Assembly: GCF_965363235.1 (NCBI RefSeq)
Contig: NC_134841.1
Coordinates: 30,967,440-31,031,439 of the forward strand
Length of the DNA stretch: 64,000 bases
Direction of reading: 5' to 3'
DNA from: Mytilus galloprovincialis
Lineage: Eukaryota; Mollusca; Bivalvia; Mytilida; Mytilidae
This document shows positions 22,564 through 34,720 of this stretch, piece after piece. A model generated the notes under the pieces. The model did no database searches and was not told where the DNA came from. It saw only the letters and a list, made by a program, of their open reading frames with translations. A program made the position numbers and the translations under genes. Every line of letters begins with the position of its first letter. The stretch's first letter is position 1.

Positions 22564-22646
22564 TAGATCTGGACAAAACTTTGAAATTTCTTTTTGAGAT
22601 CAAGCATTCAAAAATTTGCAATATCGAAAATCTAATACTTCTACAT
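22564..22646 (-). pseudogene. Short decayed duplicate of the F-box/LRR gene
   Basis: About 83 bp align with 17633-17715 in the same orientation: GATCTGGACAAAACT-TGAAATTTCT, then AGCA/AGTCAAA..TTTGCAATATCGAAAAT. Roughly four in five bases match, with no gene continuing on either side. A local partial duplication or remnant of an ancestral tandem paralogue is likely. Confidence 0.65.
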
Positions 22647-22649
22647 TAT

Positions 22650-23930
22650 TTACTTATATATGCAAGCGTTTGTATTCCCCTCTTAATTATTTCAACAATG
22701 TTTTTTTATGAAGTTGATCGTTCCTGGTGAACGTTATAACACAAAAGCGCGTCGGACGCACTAAATTTATATAAAGTGTTATTTTCATTTACTATAGCAT
22801 TGGTCGATACCACTGTTGGAGGGAAGTTAGTTCTGGAGGGTTTCACAATAGTATGTGCTTTCGGGTAATGTCATGATTTACAACATACTTGTCTTAAATA
22901 GAAGAAACAAAGGCCCTAACTCCCTCAGGCAAAGTTGACTCTACCAAATAATTTAGTCATATTGTTCCTTGTGTATTCAGGTAATTATACTTCCTTACTC
23001 GACCTTTGTAAAAAAAAATCCAACCTTAAAATAGCTGACGTCCTGATTACCTGAAGTAAAATTTCATTAAAAAAGACTTGCCAGATTTTACTTTAAAATT
23101 TTAGAGACAGATTGCAAATATATATGACTGTATACCATTTTTTAACCTTTGTCTACCCAGAGTTACACTCGATTTCTGGTTTGTTGTAGCAACTCGTCAT
23201 AATAAGTCTTAACATTAAAAAATTTGATAACACATTATTGTTCTTGGTCATTTAATTATATTAATACTTGCGAAATGCTTTTTAAATTCATTGTTGACTC
23301 TTGCATACTGCTAAAAAATGTCAATAAGTTAACAATTAGACCGTTCTGTATTGCAAAAAGACGAGTTGAATGTAGATGGATCTCTTATAAACTTGAACAT
23401 GTAAGTAATAAAAGACATTTAAAATATTTAGATGTAATTTAAGGTGAAGTAACCATTATTGGGCAGATTTTTGGATTTTAAAGAATTTTGGTTTGCATTT
23501 AGTATAAGAACTCGTTGAAGCTATAAATCGGAATATGTTTCGATTTGCAGAGTGAAACGGACAAAAAAGCGTACCGTCGGCAAGCTTCAGGTTTATTTTT
23601 TGTTTTTAATTTGGTAAGCAACAACGAGTCAGTTGATCCCTTTGATATACTCATCATTAAGCACTAAACTATCTTTCGTCAGGTTTTACATGTATTCTAT
23701 ACATTTATAGACCTGTTTATCATTTTTTTCATTGCTATATTTGCACAAAATTTTCGAAACCAGGCTAGTATACTGGCTGAGAAGTAAACAGTCCATATCA
23801 CATTTTGATAGAATTCTGGTCTAATACAAAATAAGCAACAAAAGGCTCATAAAAGTTATAATCGCTCACCTGTCTTCATTAATTATATCTTGTTACGGTA
23901 ACCCTTATCATTTTTGCTATATAAAAACAA
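22650..23930. other. No gene seen
   Basis: AT-rich sequence with short ORFs only. No convincing exon or repeat unit is visible. Confidence 0.4.
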
Positions 23931-23934
23931 GGAG

Positions 23935-24085
23935 ATGTGGTTTTAATTTCCAATGAGACAACTATCCAGAAAAGTTCAGATAAAATGAATGTAAGCAATT
24001 ATAGGCAACCGTACGGCCTTCAACAATGAGAAAAACTCGCACCGTATAATAGGCTATAAAAGGTTCCGACATAAAACAAAAAGTG
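23935..24085 (-). repeat. SINE-like dispersed repeat, copy 1
   Basis: Contains GAGATGTGGTTTTAATTTCC, AATGAGACAACTATCCA and CCGTACGGCCTTCAACAATG. The same set is seen in reverse at 52590-52720. Scraps of the GATGTGGTAT..TTGCCAATGAGACAA block also occur at about 37270, 39620, 39680 and 51055. Confidence 0.7.
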
Positions 24086-24134
24086 ATTCGAAAATACAAA
24101 TTTTATACTTAAAACCCAGTCTAATTAAAATTAG

Positions 24135-24216
24135 ATCTCTCACTCGCTCATTTGTTAATGCTTGGTCGCTGGTCCCACGCAGCGACCAAGCATTAAAAAA
24201 TGAGCGAGTGAAAGAT
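24135..24216. other. Long hairpin: 37-nt inverted repeat, 8-nt loop
   Basis: Arms 24135-24171 and 24180-24216 are complementary with only about three mismatches, around the loop GTCCCACG. The arm contains CACTCGCTCATTT and AATGCTTGGTCGCTG. Possibly a miniature element or a transcribed hairpin. Confidence 0.8.
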
Positions 24217-24954
24217 TTGTCATGTTGTAAAAATGCGTGAAATTGTGAATTTTAGCATTTTCATCTTTTTGTGTCGTGTTTGGTATCAACAGTCATTATT
24301 TCTTATGTGTAACTAATTAATTTTCAATCTTTTTATTTCTCTATATAGAAGTGCATTTTAGTCGGAAAACAAGTCTTTGAGCTATTTTTCAAATAAATCT
24401 ATAAAAGACATGTTTTAGTCGTTTTAGCATTAGGAGATATTTATGGATTAAGATTAAGATTAGGTCGTGAGAATATTTTTTGACAAGAATGGTCATCAAT
24501 GTAATTTATTTGTGAACACCCAAACTGTATATAGAGTGAATAATGTCAATAAACACTAAGTCTTAATTTAATCTGCTTTTGACATGTTTCATTGTTTGGA
24601 AACTATTTGTTTATAAGTACCTTTTTTCTATTTTCATTGGTCAAAAACGTTTCTATGATCATGCTTTTAAAACGAAAAGGGATAGGAGAGAAATAGCGAG
24701 AACGATGTGACGCACCGGTTCGCCCCGCTCTCGATCTACGAGCAGCGGCGGGTTAATATATGTTGCCATGATTACTGTTTTGTAAATATATGCTTTATGA
24801 ACTGTGATTAATTGTGTATATATGTTGGATGGAAAAATAATAATATTTTCCCGCGTTTCGATCAGTATAGCGGGAAAATGTTGTATTCTCGATATGGGAA
24901 TCGTCAATTTTCGGTAGGCCGAAGAAAATCTATCCAATCAGAGGACTGATTCGT

Positions 24955-25205
24955 GGTCATATATAAGGTGTTTTTTCTGTGGTAGCTTCACTTCTAGCCG
25001 TCGTATTGACCGTGTAAACTACATTTTTCTAAATGATGATATTTATCTGTTGTACATTATAACAAAAATTTTGATTTTCGAAAACCTGTTTTTGAAATGA
25101 CGAGGTCCGACGTCATTATCCTGAGATAGGCTCGAGCATTGATTCCGGCACAGGTTTCCGTAATACGGTTTTTCCTGGTCGGCCTTGGCTATCAATGAGG
25201 GGTAA
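24955..25205 (+). promoter_or_regulatory. Possible core promoter and 5' leader of the 26.1 kb gene
   Basis: TATATAAG at 24960-24967 is followed about 25 bp later by the pyrimidine-rich CTTCACTTCTAGCC, a layout like a TATA box and start site. A candidate donor (GGTAATTT, about 25202) could pair with the acceptor TTATTTCAG just before the coding exon at 26101. GC content rises locally. This is inference; no transcript evidence is available. Confidence 0.3.
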
Positions 25206-26100
25206 TTTTATTAAACGTACAGTATGTATATTTTGCCTGTGTTTGTACATAATGAAATGATTGGTAAATGAAAATGAAAATTGATTACTGATTTATATGT
25301 CACGATTATAGATGTATTATACAATTATATCTGGCGTCCATCGCGTACGACGGGCTGTCGGCAAATTTGAATTTGTTTTTGAATTTTATTTCTTTTACCG
25401 CCATGTGTACAAAGAAGGTGTTGTTGGTGTGCTGTCAATGGCAGAAAAGACTGTCATTTGTGCGTCTGTCGTCTGTAGTATAGAGAATACAGTATGTGAA
25501 CGTTCATGTATCCAGTCTCGTGTATTGATTTACAATAACTTTCCAGTACGGAACCTCTGTCATCTCAGTAAAACGGGCCTTAAATTGTTTGTTTCCTTAT
25601 TATTATCAGGTCTTACAAAAATGAAGGAGATAAATTGATTTACTAATCCCTTTTGTTCTTCTTGACCAAAAGCTTTTCACACTTAGTTACAAACAAGAAT
25701 TTGAGCTATTAAAAAAGACATATAGCATTTTGAATATTAATAAAAAAAAAAAGAAATAAAATATTTTCATTAAAAAGTCTGGAACAAGTTTAGCTGTTGA
25801 AATAACTTGTGGAGGTCAATGTGTCATTGTAAATATACTCTCATTATCTAAACGTTTACGACGTCGACAGACGACAACCAATGGCGTCAAGTGATGACAA
25901 ACCATAGGGACAGGTGAGCTAGAAGGGACAGCAAATTTTAACATGTATATGTCATATAAAATCTGTAAAAGGCTCGCTTTATGTAAAATGACTGCAGTCA
26001 GTGATATATATTTTATTTTTTTAAAGATTTATTTTCAATTTAAACATTTGAGTCACTGTTTATTATAGAGGTCAAGTTTTATTTCAGATATATTTAAATA

Positions 26101-26817
26101 ATGGGATGTGGGCAAAGTTCAGTTACAGAAACAAGAATAAAGTCTCCAGATAGGCAAGTTTTGAAACATGATCTGAATTACAATCAGGAGGAGCCAAGAA
26201 CGATGGATTCTATTCCTCTAGGACAGGAAAGTCAACCGGCTGGACATGAACAAGGAAGTAAGGTTGGGAGACTAAATGAATACAGTGATAAAGAATACAC
26301 AGAAGATATCTTTAAAGATGCTAAAGGAATTGAAAATGATTTAAAACAAGACGTCGAAATAACTATGTATCAAATTCAGTATTTAGAGTTACTAGCTAGA
26401 TTTTTTCAGTTATATGAAAAATGCTGTGGTAATATTCCTAGATATCCATCGATACCAAGTGGTGATCCAAACACAACCAATTTTCCATTACCAGATTCAG
26501 CTGGTTTATTCCGGGTGGATTTACATGACGATACTGGTACATTTGATCATCATATTGATGACGATGCTGCTTGGGAAGTTATACCACAAGACATTGTTAA
26601 AGAAGATCTAACAACACCAGAACAAGATTCTGTACATGAGAAAAGAGAGAAAAGAACAGATTTGAACGATCGTGAACGAATGAAGAAAAGAAGACTGGAA
26701 TTAGCTAGTTATTTTATAAAAGAACGTGCCGATGGGCTTACTACGTATTGTGAAAAATATCTTGGATTTGCTGACACTCTTGAAGAAGGATGGGCAAAAT
26801 TCCAGGAGCTATTGTAA
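26101..26817 (+). CDS. Predicted N-acylated (MGCGQSS) protein of unknown function
   Basis: Single open exon of 238 residues. The start MGCGQS fits the N-myristoylation pattern (Gly2, Ser6) with Cys3 as a palmitoylation site, so membrane attachment is likely; this is inferred. Residues 8-75 are polar and probably disordered. About 80-110 is helical (ENDLKQDVEITMYQIQYLE, then LLARFFQLYEKCC). About 140-170 is acidic (DLHDDTGTFDHHIDDDAAW), about 178-200 is very basic and charged (EKREKRTDLNDRERMKKRR), and the C terminus is helical (YFIKERADGLTTYCEKYLG, then GWAKFQELL). I do not recognise the family. The start is supported by an acceptor-like TTATTTCAG ending about a dozen bases upstream, so a 5' UTR intron is likely. 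AATAAA occurs at about 26896. Confidence 0.85.
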   Translation: MGCGQSSVTETRIKSPDRQVLKHDLNYNQEEPRTMDSIPLGQESQPAGHEQGSKVGRLNEYSDKEYTEDIFKDAKGIENDLKQDVEITMYQIQYLELLARFFQLYEKCCGNIPRYPSIPSGDPNTTNFPLPDSAGLFRVDLHDDTGTFDHHIDDDAAWEVIPQDIVKEDLTTPEQDSVHEKREKRTDLNDRERMKKRRLELASYFIKERADGLTTYCEKYLGFADTLEEGWAKFQELL

Positions 26818-27382
26818 TGTAACGGCGCAAAAATATTTCCAGTTAATTTTACAGCTACGACAAATCTTTCAAAACATTTTTTTACAAGTTGTTTTAATAA
26901 AAATGTTTGATATAATTTCAGGTTAACGATTATGCTAATGAATTGGCTTTGTCAAGATGTATCAAATTGTAGTGGATCAGTGAGGGTGGTTGTGGAGGCG
27001 AGGGAGACACATTTATTTCTGTATTCTTTAATTTTTTGGGACATTTTTCTTTCTTTTAACGAAATTATCACTTCTTCTGCAAAATTCTCTTTTAAGCTTA
27101 ATAAATATCTGTAAATTATAAGGTTATTCCGTTTGTCATTAATTTTTCTAATCAGTAATTTATAACCTTAGTTTTTTTTTTTTATTTTACACACTTATTC
27201 TTTATACTTTTGCACCCCATTATTCTCTAGTCTAGTTTTTTGGATTTTTTTTCACCAAACAATACATTTTTGCCATTATTCATTATTCTGTTAACCCTAC
27301 ATTTAGACCTTTATCAGTAGAATAGGATTTCCTTTAAAAACTACAGTTGCACCACACGGTGAGTGAAACCTGATCCCGGAAC

Positions 27383-27615
27383 CAATGGCATACCTTACCA
27401 CCAATCTATCAACCAAACTACAATCTACCAACCAAAACACCAATCTACCAACCAAACCACCAATCTACCAACCAAACCACCAATTAATCTACCAACCAAA
27501 ACACCAATTTACCAAGCAAACCAGAAATTTATCAACCAAACCACCTATCACCCAACCAAACCACCAATCTACTAACCAAACCGCCAATCTACCAACCAAA
27601 CCATCAATCTACCTA
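27383..27615. repeat. Minisatellite, about 20-bp unit
   Basis: Roughly eleven copies of CAATCTACCAACCAAACCAC with small variants. Open in two frames (NQTTNLPTKPPIYQP-like), but this is a by-product of repetition, not a supported gene. Confidence 0.9.
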
Positions 27616-27644
27616 CTGTGCTTTAGGAGTACACTAATAGGGTA

Positions 27645-29375
27645 GTTCTCTCTACTAACCACACATTATATTGTACAATGACATCTGAATGCTCAGAATA
27701 TATCAATACACTTACGTTTCAAAATTGATCTTGTTTAAATGATTATCCCCTTTATGCATTGATAAAAATATCGGATGGACTGTAAGCAAGTGGCTTTAAG
27801 TGGACATATGTGACTGTCTCTCAAAAAATAAACACAGTATCGATTTTTTTTTGTTATTTCTTTAACCTAATCCAGCTACAATTAGTAAATACATCATTAT
27901 TTAAAAGGAAAAAAGACACCCTCCACCTATTTACTACTTTTACAAAATAAGAATAATTTGACTAAACCGTAACAATTCAGAGTAAACAAAAACGTTTCTT
28001 TTGTAAATAATGATACACCAGATTATGTGTTGATTGCACCATCGATACACAGTACGTACAAATATATATATTCTTTACGAAGTGGTGAAGATCATGTATG
28101 TCTCACTTTTTCAATTAAAGTCGAAGGCTTGACAAAAACTGAACTATTATCATGTTTTGGAAAATATCAACAGTTTGCTTAATATTGACAAATCAAAAAT
28201 CCAAGTCACATGGTTAAGTTGGGGATGCTTAAACCTTTGACATATTTTGTAAGTTGAAAAATGAATATAATACAGACCTTGTTGGGGTATTTCCGGATAA
28301 CTGGCATATTTGATAGAAAGTATACAGCCTGTTTTATTTAAAATTTACCATGATGTTGATGTTGGTCATAAAAAGAAAACAAAAATGAAGCATATGTTCT
28401 TTTAACTGTTCTTGAACAAGGCTCCAATTTATAAAAAAAAAAAGGGGTCCAGATGATCAAGTTGTTCTTTGAACAAAGAGAAAGGGGAAACCAATGAAAC
28501 TGCTATATCATCTCAGGAATTATATCACAAAACACAGTTCTTATATTGGGATAATTTATTTATATAGATTATTTCTCCTACATATCTTTATATATTACTT
28601 TCTATAGTTCAAATTGTAATCTCAGACTAGAATCTGACACATTAACCTCTCCCCTATGTTTGGTCGGCATATGTACTACAGAATAATTCCAAGACATTTG
28701 CTTGTCAGATACATAACACAACATTAAAACGTGCTTTCAAAATGGGGGCTTTTCTGTCAGCGTAACAGGTAGGGAATGTCAGTTGCTTGCACTAGACGAG
28801 GCTCATTAGTCTCTTATCCACTGTGATGTTATTAAGGAATTTTATTCGGAAACAATCTCCATAACTTCTTGATAAAACTACTGTCTATCGTCCTTTTCGA
28901 TTTATACATCAGATGCATCACAAAATATATACACGTTATGTTAGTATATGAAATAAAGAAAAGTGCAAATCGAAAATGTTGAATTATTAATGTCTACGAA
29001 ACCACAAGATCCTACGTTAATTGAATTGACCATGTTTTCAAATCATATTAAATGTTTTCATTGATCTTTACTTGTTGGAAAAATGTACTGAATTCATTGT
29101 CAGCTAAATTATCAATGTTCGATTATTGCATATTCTTCAGAGCTGTCTGTTTAATGAATTGAAAAAGAGGGGATGGATATACGTACTTAACATTTGGATA
29201 TATTTTCAACATATCTAACAAATATGTGAGAAAAGGATAGCTTTAAATCTCTCTTATTCTGTAAACAGCCCAGTATTGTAGGATTGTTAAGGCATTTCGG
29301 TGTTTTTAAGGCACCGCCTTTATTTTTGTAATACACACCACAAAACATTTAGTTAGGATAAAGAACTAAATGGTA
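27645..29375. other. No gene seen
   Basis: AT-rich sequence between the acylated-protein gene and CCDC122. It may contain regulatory sequence, but nothing specific can be supported. Confidence 0.4.
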
Positions 29376-29540
29376 GTCCTATAATATAAGACTTCTAAGG
29401 TTCATATCATTTACATTCAACGTTTTATTGGATTTTGTTTTTACTATCAAGGTTGAACGGTTTATCATCGGAAATAGAAATCCGATAAACTTGAACATCG
29501 AATGTAAATGATATAAACAGAAGTCTTATATCATAGTACA
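29376..29540. mobile_element. MITE-like foldback element, about 165 bp
   Basis: Left arm TATAAGACTTCT..TCATATCATTTACATTC pairs with right arm GAATGTAAATGATAT..AGAAGTCTTATA. An inner pair, TTGGATTT and AAATCCGATAA, continues the fold, so most of the element can form one imperfect hairpin. Confidence 0.75.
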
Positions 29541-29821
29541 ATTGCCATGCATTCATGGAGGCAGCGAAATTACATGATTTGACAGGAGATCGAAATAAAC
29601 AAGGGGAGGAATTTTACCGAACCCTTGGCACTAATGGGCTGTAAACTATCGTATAGCAATGAAAACAAATTCCCGGAATTCAAACATAAGTTCTCCGAAT
29701 TTGTTTTAAGAATATACCTTCAATAGAATTTCCGGTAGAAAATCCGACCAGAAACTTTCACAACAATTTTTGACAATTTTGCAACGTTTACATGGAAACA
29801 CATTTCACAAGGTTTAAATTA

Positions 29822-30360
29822 TATTTTACATGCTAATGTATACCATATCTAACTCGTTCCCGCTTAGCATTCTTCTATTATTTAAAGCTCTTGTCCGACC
29901 AAAATTAGAGTACTGCTCAACAATCTGGGATCCACATCAAAAACAGCAAATTTCACAAATCGAAAAAGATCAGAAAAGAGCAGCACGCTTCTCATGCAAC
30001 CGCTTCCATAACACCAGCTCAGTTACTGAAATGATGACAGACCTAAATCATTTTAAATTGGTACCTACTCGAAATTAGGCGTTTACGATACAGACTTGTT
30101 TTCTTTTACAAAATCATTCATGAAATTGTTGCAGTCCCTACACACAACCTTTTGATCCCACTACAATAAAACCAGACATAGCAATCCACACTCATTTAGG
30201 CAAATAAAAACATCTAAAGAACGTTATAAATATTCATTTTATCCACAAACAATTATAAATTGGAACTATCTGCCACAACAAATAGTATCATGCAGTACAG
30301 TAGAGGGATTTAGGAGTATGATCACAGAATCTGCTCTCATCCCCATATTCTACCCCTAAC
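29822..30360 (+). mobile_element. LINE reverse transcriptase 3' fragment
   Basis: Translation gives LFKALVRPKLEYCSTIWDP, then QISQIEKDQKRAARF, the thumb/C-terminal RT region of Jockey/CR1-like LINEs. Out-of-frame remnants continue to about 30358. Only 29830-30078 is open. More diverged than the other two LINE pieces. Confidence 0.8.
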
Positions 30361-30799
30361 TATTCTGTTATCAAATGTATATAGTTTTATCAAAACTACA
30401 CATAGGTAATTTTGCTCTTTCTACTAGCTCTCCATTGTAAATAATAAATTTAATGTCCCTCTTAAGGGAGACAACTAAAAAACAGATCTCTAATTACAGG
30501 GTCAATAACGGGAATTGGCAAATAGCCTATTGAAGTATCTCCTTTGTACTTACAATGTAACTTGTATCATGATTGTAGGTCTTTTACTGTACATGTAGGT
30601 TGTGCTTCCAAAAAAAAAGAATAAAAAAAAAAAGAAACAAAAGATATAGAAAAATTAGACATGCTAAATAAAGTTTAACTTTAATATATATATATATATA
30701 TCATGTATATGTTATTGTTTTTTTTTTTTTCAAAAGGAATTGAAAATATGACTGTTTTACACCACAGAATCTACTATGATTACAGACAAACTGATGCAT

Positions 30800-30925
30800 A
30801 GATCTAGGAAAGTTTTAAGGCATGACAGGACCCAGATATATAAAAGCTGTTGTCTGTTCTTTGGTCGGGTTGTTGTCTTTTTGACACATTCCCCATTTCC
30901 ATTCTCAATTTTATGTTTCAGAAAA
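30800..30925 (+). repeat. SINE-like repeat (TTGTTGTCTTTTTGACACATTCCCC tail), copy 1
   Basis: Shares GGTCGGGTTGTTGTC, GACACATTCCCCATTTCC and ATTCTCAATTTTA with 38860-38992. Confidence 0.7.
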
Positions 30926-31071
30926 TTAAAAAACTTAACCTGGAATTTGTTGTGCATTTTTTCCCAGTCTGCATAAGATAGAAAAGTAAAAAAACACATG
31001 AGTTTCATTTGATACAGCCCATTCATATGACTTAGTTACATGTGTACACAGTTAAAATCACCATTTTTATA

Positions 31072-31125
31072 CGACCGCAAATTTTGAAAAAATTTTCGTC
31101 GTATATTGCTATCACGTTGGCGTCT

Positions 31126-31160
<35 letters not shown>

Positions 31161-33196
31161 CGGCGTCCGAATACTTTTAGTTTTCGCACTCTAACTTTAG
31201 TAAAAGTGAATAGAAATCTATGAAATTTTAACACAAGGTTTATGACCATAAAAGGAAGGTTGGTATTGATTTTGGGAGTTTTGGTCCCAACATTTTAGGA
31301 ATAAGGGGCCAAAAAGGGCCCAAATAAGCATTTTCTTGGTTTTCGCACCATAACTTTAGTTTAAGTTAATAGAAATCTATGAAATTTTGACGCAAGGTTT
31401 ATGACCACAAAAGAAAGATTGGGATTGATTTTGGGAGTTTTGGTTTCAATAGTTTAGGAATAAGGGGCCAATAAAGGGCCCAAATAAGCATTTTTCTTGG
31501 TTTTTGCACAATAACCTTAGGTTAAGTAAATGGAAATCTATGAAATTTAAACACAATGTTTATGACCACAAAAGGAATTTATTTTGGGAGTATTTATTTT
31601 GGGAGTTTAGGACCCAACAGATTAGGAATTAGGGGCCAAAAAGGGACCCAAATAAGCATTTTTCTTGGTTTTCGCACTATAATGTTAGTATAAGTAAATA
31701 CAAATCTATGAAATTTAAACACAAGGCTTATGACCATAAAAGGAAGGTTGGTATTGATTTTGGGAGTTTTGGTCCCAACAGTTTAGGAAAAAGGGGCCCA
31801 AAGGGTCCAAAATTAAACTTTGTTTGATTTCATCAAAATTGAATAATTGGGGTTCTTTGATATGCCGAATCTAACTGTATATGTAGATTCTCAACTTTTG
31901 GTCCCGTTTTCAAATTGGTCTACATTAAGGTCCAAAGGGTCCAAAATTAAACTTAGTTTGATTTTGACAAAAAATGAATCGGTTGGGTTCTTTGATATGT
32001 TGAATCTAAAAATGTACTTAGATTCTTGATTATTGAAGTTTTTTTGGTCCAGTTTTCAAATTGGTCTACATTAAGGTCCAAAGGGTCCAAAATTAAACTT
32101 TGTTTGATTTCATCAAAAATTGAATCCTTGGGGTTCTTTGATATGCCAAATCTAACTGTGTATGTAGATTCTTCATTTTTGGTCCTGTTTTCAAATTTCA
32201 AATTCTACATTAAAGTCCAAAGGGTCCAAAATTAAACTAAGTTTGATTTTAACAAAAATTGAATTCTTGGGCCTCTTTGATATGCTGAATCTAAACATGT
32301 ACTTAGATTTTTGATTATGGGCCCAGTTTTCAAGTTGGTCCAAATCAGGATCTAAAATTATTATATTAAGTATTGTGCAATAGCAAGTCTTTTCAATTGC
32401 ACAGTATTGTGCAATGGCAAGAAATATCTAATTGCACAATATTGTGAAATAGCAAATTTTTTTTTAATTAGAGTTATCTTTCTTTGTCCAGAATAGTAAG
32501 CAAGAAATATCCTATTTGTGCAATAGCAAGAATTTTTTTTAATTGGAGTTATCTTTCTTTGTCCAGAATCAACTTAAATCTTTGTTATATACAATATACA
32601 ATGTATATACACTTTTTACTACCAACTGATAAATTTAAATAATCTTTACCATTCAGTGATAACAAGCAGTTTTTTTACATCTTAATATTTTATGATGTAT
32701 TTAAATGAGTAGTTATTGTTGCAAACTCCATTAGAAATTTGAATTGATATCAGTTTTGAAAAAGGGAAACGGGGATGTGAAAAAAAAGGGGGGGGGGTTA
32801 AATTTTTCTCATTTCAGATTTCATAAATAAAAAGAAAATTTCTTCAAACATTTTTTTGAGAGGATTAATATTCAACAGCATAGTGATTTGCTCAAAGGCA
32901 AAAAAAACCTTTTAAGTTCATTAGACCACATTCATTCTGTGTCAGAAACCTATGCTGTGTCAACTATTTAATTTTAGATTTAAAAAGTTTGAAGAAGAAA
33001 TCTTTAATTGATTTGTAAAATCTTGGCATTTGTTTTGTGTAAAAAAAAACCATGTAATGTCAAAAATTTGATCACAATCCAAATTCAGAGCTGTATCATG
33101 CTTGAATGTTTTGTCCATACTTGCCCCAACTGTTCAGGGTTCGACCTCTGCGGTCGTATAAAGCTGCGCCCTGCGGAGCACCTGGTTTTTATATGA
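31072..33196 (+). mobile_element. 2.1 kb non-autonomous element, family B, copy 1
   Basis: Begins TTTATACGACCGCA and ends near the inverse TGCGGTCGTATAAA (33151-33164), followed by GCTGCGCC. A (CGT)n stretch lies at 31124-31158. Four copies of a roughly 190-bp internal unit (AAGGTTTATGACCA, TTGATTTTGGGAGTTTTGG, AAATAAGCATTTT) run to about 31810. Then come about four copies of a unit starting AAGGTCCAAAGGGTCCAAA, then GTGCAATAGCAAG repeats. No transposase. It lies upstream of or within a 5' intron of CCDC122. Confidence 0.8.
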
Positions 33197-33514
33197 TGGG
33201 AACTTCTCAAACCTTGTCCCATTTGTTTCCTAACTTAAGTTTATTTTGGCACCTACTGCAGGAATGAAAAAATTATTAGAAAAATCTAAAAAAGTTTATA
33301 ATTTTCTGAAGCATAAAATGCATTTAAAACTTAATTATCTAGATCCTGTCATGCCTTAAAACTATTCCAGGTGCACAAGTTTGTCTTTTCTCAGAGTAAA
33401 ACTTGTGGTGTAAATTCAGCCATTTTAGCTAAAAGGTTATGATGAAGTCATAAGGACAATTTTGTTTTTTCTTTCACTGAAAGCTGGATAGTGTAAAGAG
33501 TTTCTACATTGTAG

Positions 33515-34685
33515 CCCTCCAAAGTTAAGAAGAGAGATACAGATTAGTCCTATAGTAAAGCATGTTGAGCCACAGATTAGAATACAAACCACAAACAGAC
33601 CACAATTTGTTCCTATAGTTAGTCCTAGACAAATCCCAGTGGTCAGTCCTACATCTCAACACAGTAGGTATTTCAATTATTCCATAGGTTTTATTTATAA
33701 TTTATTCTGAATTGATACTTGTATTAAAATGGAATATTGTTTTGATAGGGTTCGCATTGATTTTATAATGATTTTATATACTTCAAATTCTAAGAAGGTA
33801 TATAATATTTATTATTACTAAATGAAATGCATATTTTTAAATGAATTGTTGTTTTCATATTAACTGTACCTGTATATTTTATAAAATCCCGGAAGCATAG
33901 ACTTTTGCACAATCTATTAAATTTGTATCCATTATCATGATATGGCATAAGCAATTGTATAAATAGAAACATGTTTATGGAACTAGTATTTTAGAGTTTT
34001 GAAATTGATTGTTTAATTTATGACAGGTTACCGTGTTTACCATTTAATACTGGTAATTATATAAGCCATAAAAAGTTATATATAAGATTAAGGGAAATTA
34101 TATTGTAAGTACATTCTATTTATTGTTTGTTTATCAGATTAAACTAAGTTAATTTTAAGCTGGATACATCTTTTTAAATGTCTTTGTAAATGTATGTGTG
34201 TGTGTGTGAGTAATGATTCTTTTGTATAACATGAAAAATTTAAGAACTCTAGAAAATCGCAATTAAATTGATTTTTTCACATCTTATTTTAGTGCAAAAC
34301 AAAAAACATTCTAAGGTGACACTACAGTCTTCCATGAATGAATCTGAAGAAACAGTTTGTAGCCCTTCAGAACATAATGAACACTTCACAAGGCAGATAC
34401 CAGACATGGGTAGCATTGTCAAGCCTAGTAATGAACACTTCAAAATGCATATCCCAGTGCTAAATTCTGACAGTTCTACTCATACAGAAACATTTGTGAA
34501 AACAGAATTTCTACCCACTTGCGGTAAGCAAAATATAATTGAAAAGCTTGTCATTGTTTATTTCACAATTTGCCATTTCAGAATACTAGTACACTGTACA
34601 TAGGTATATTTGTACTGTAATTTCATTGTTTGTACAAATCCATGTCTATTTTGCATAGAAATTTTAAGCTCCAGATTTTAGGTCC

Positions 34686-34720
<35 letters not shown>

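Noticed and set aside
25312-25638. 108-codon ORF between the possible promoter and the acylated-protein gene
   Set aside because: No domain and no splice context; it lies in the presumed 5' intron.
27363-27645. Overlapping Thr/Pro/Asn-rich ORFs
   Set aside because: They are translations of a 20-bp minisatellite in two frames.
31847-32235. ORFs of 60-82 codons on both strands
   Set aside because: They lie in the internal units of a family B element and recur at 45271-45833.
33130-33180. GGTTCGACC word, considered as a tRNA B box
   Set aside because: No A box or cloverleaf; the same sequence is the conserved tail of the family B element.
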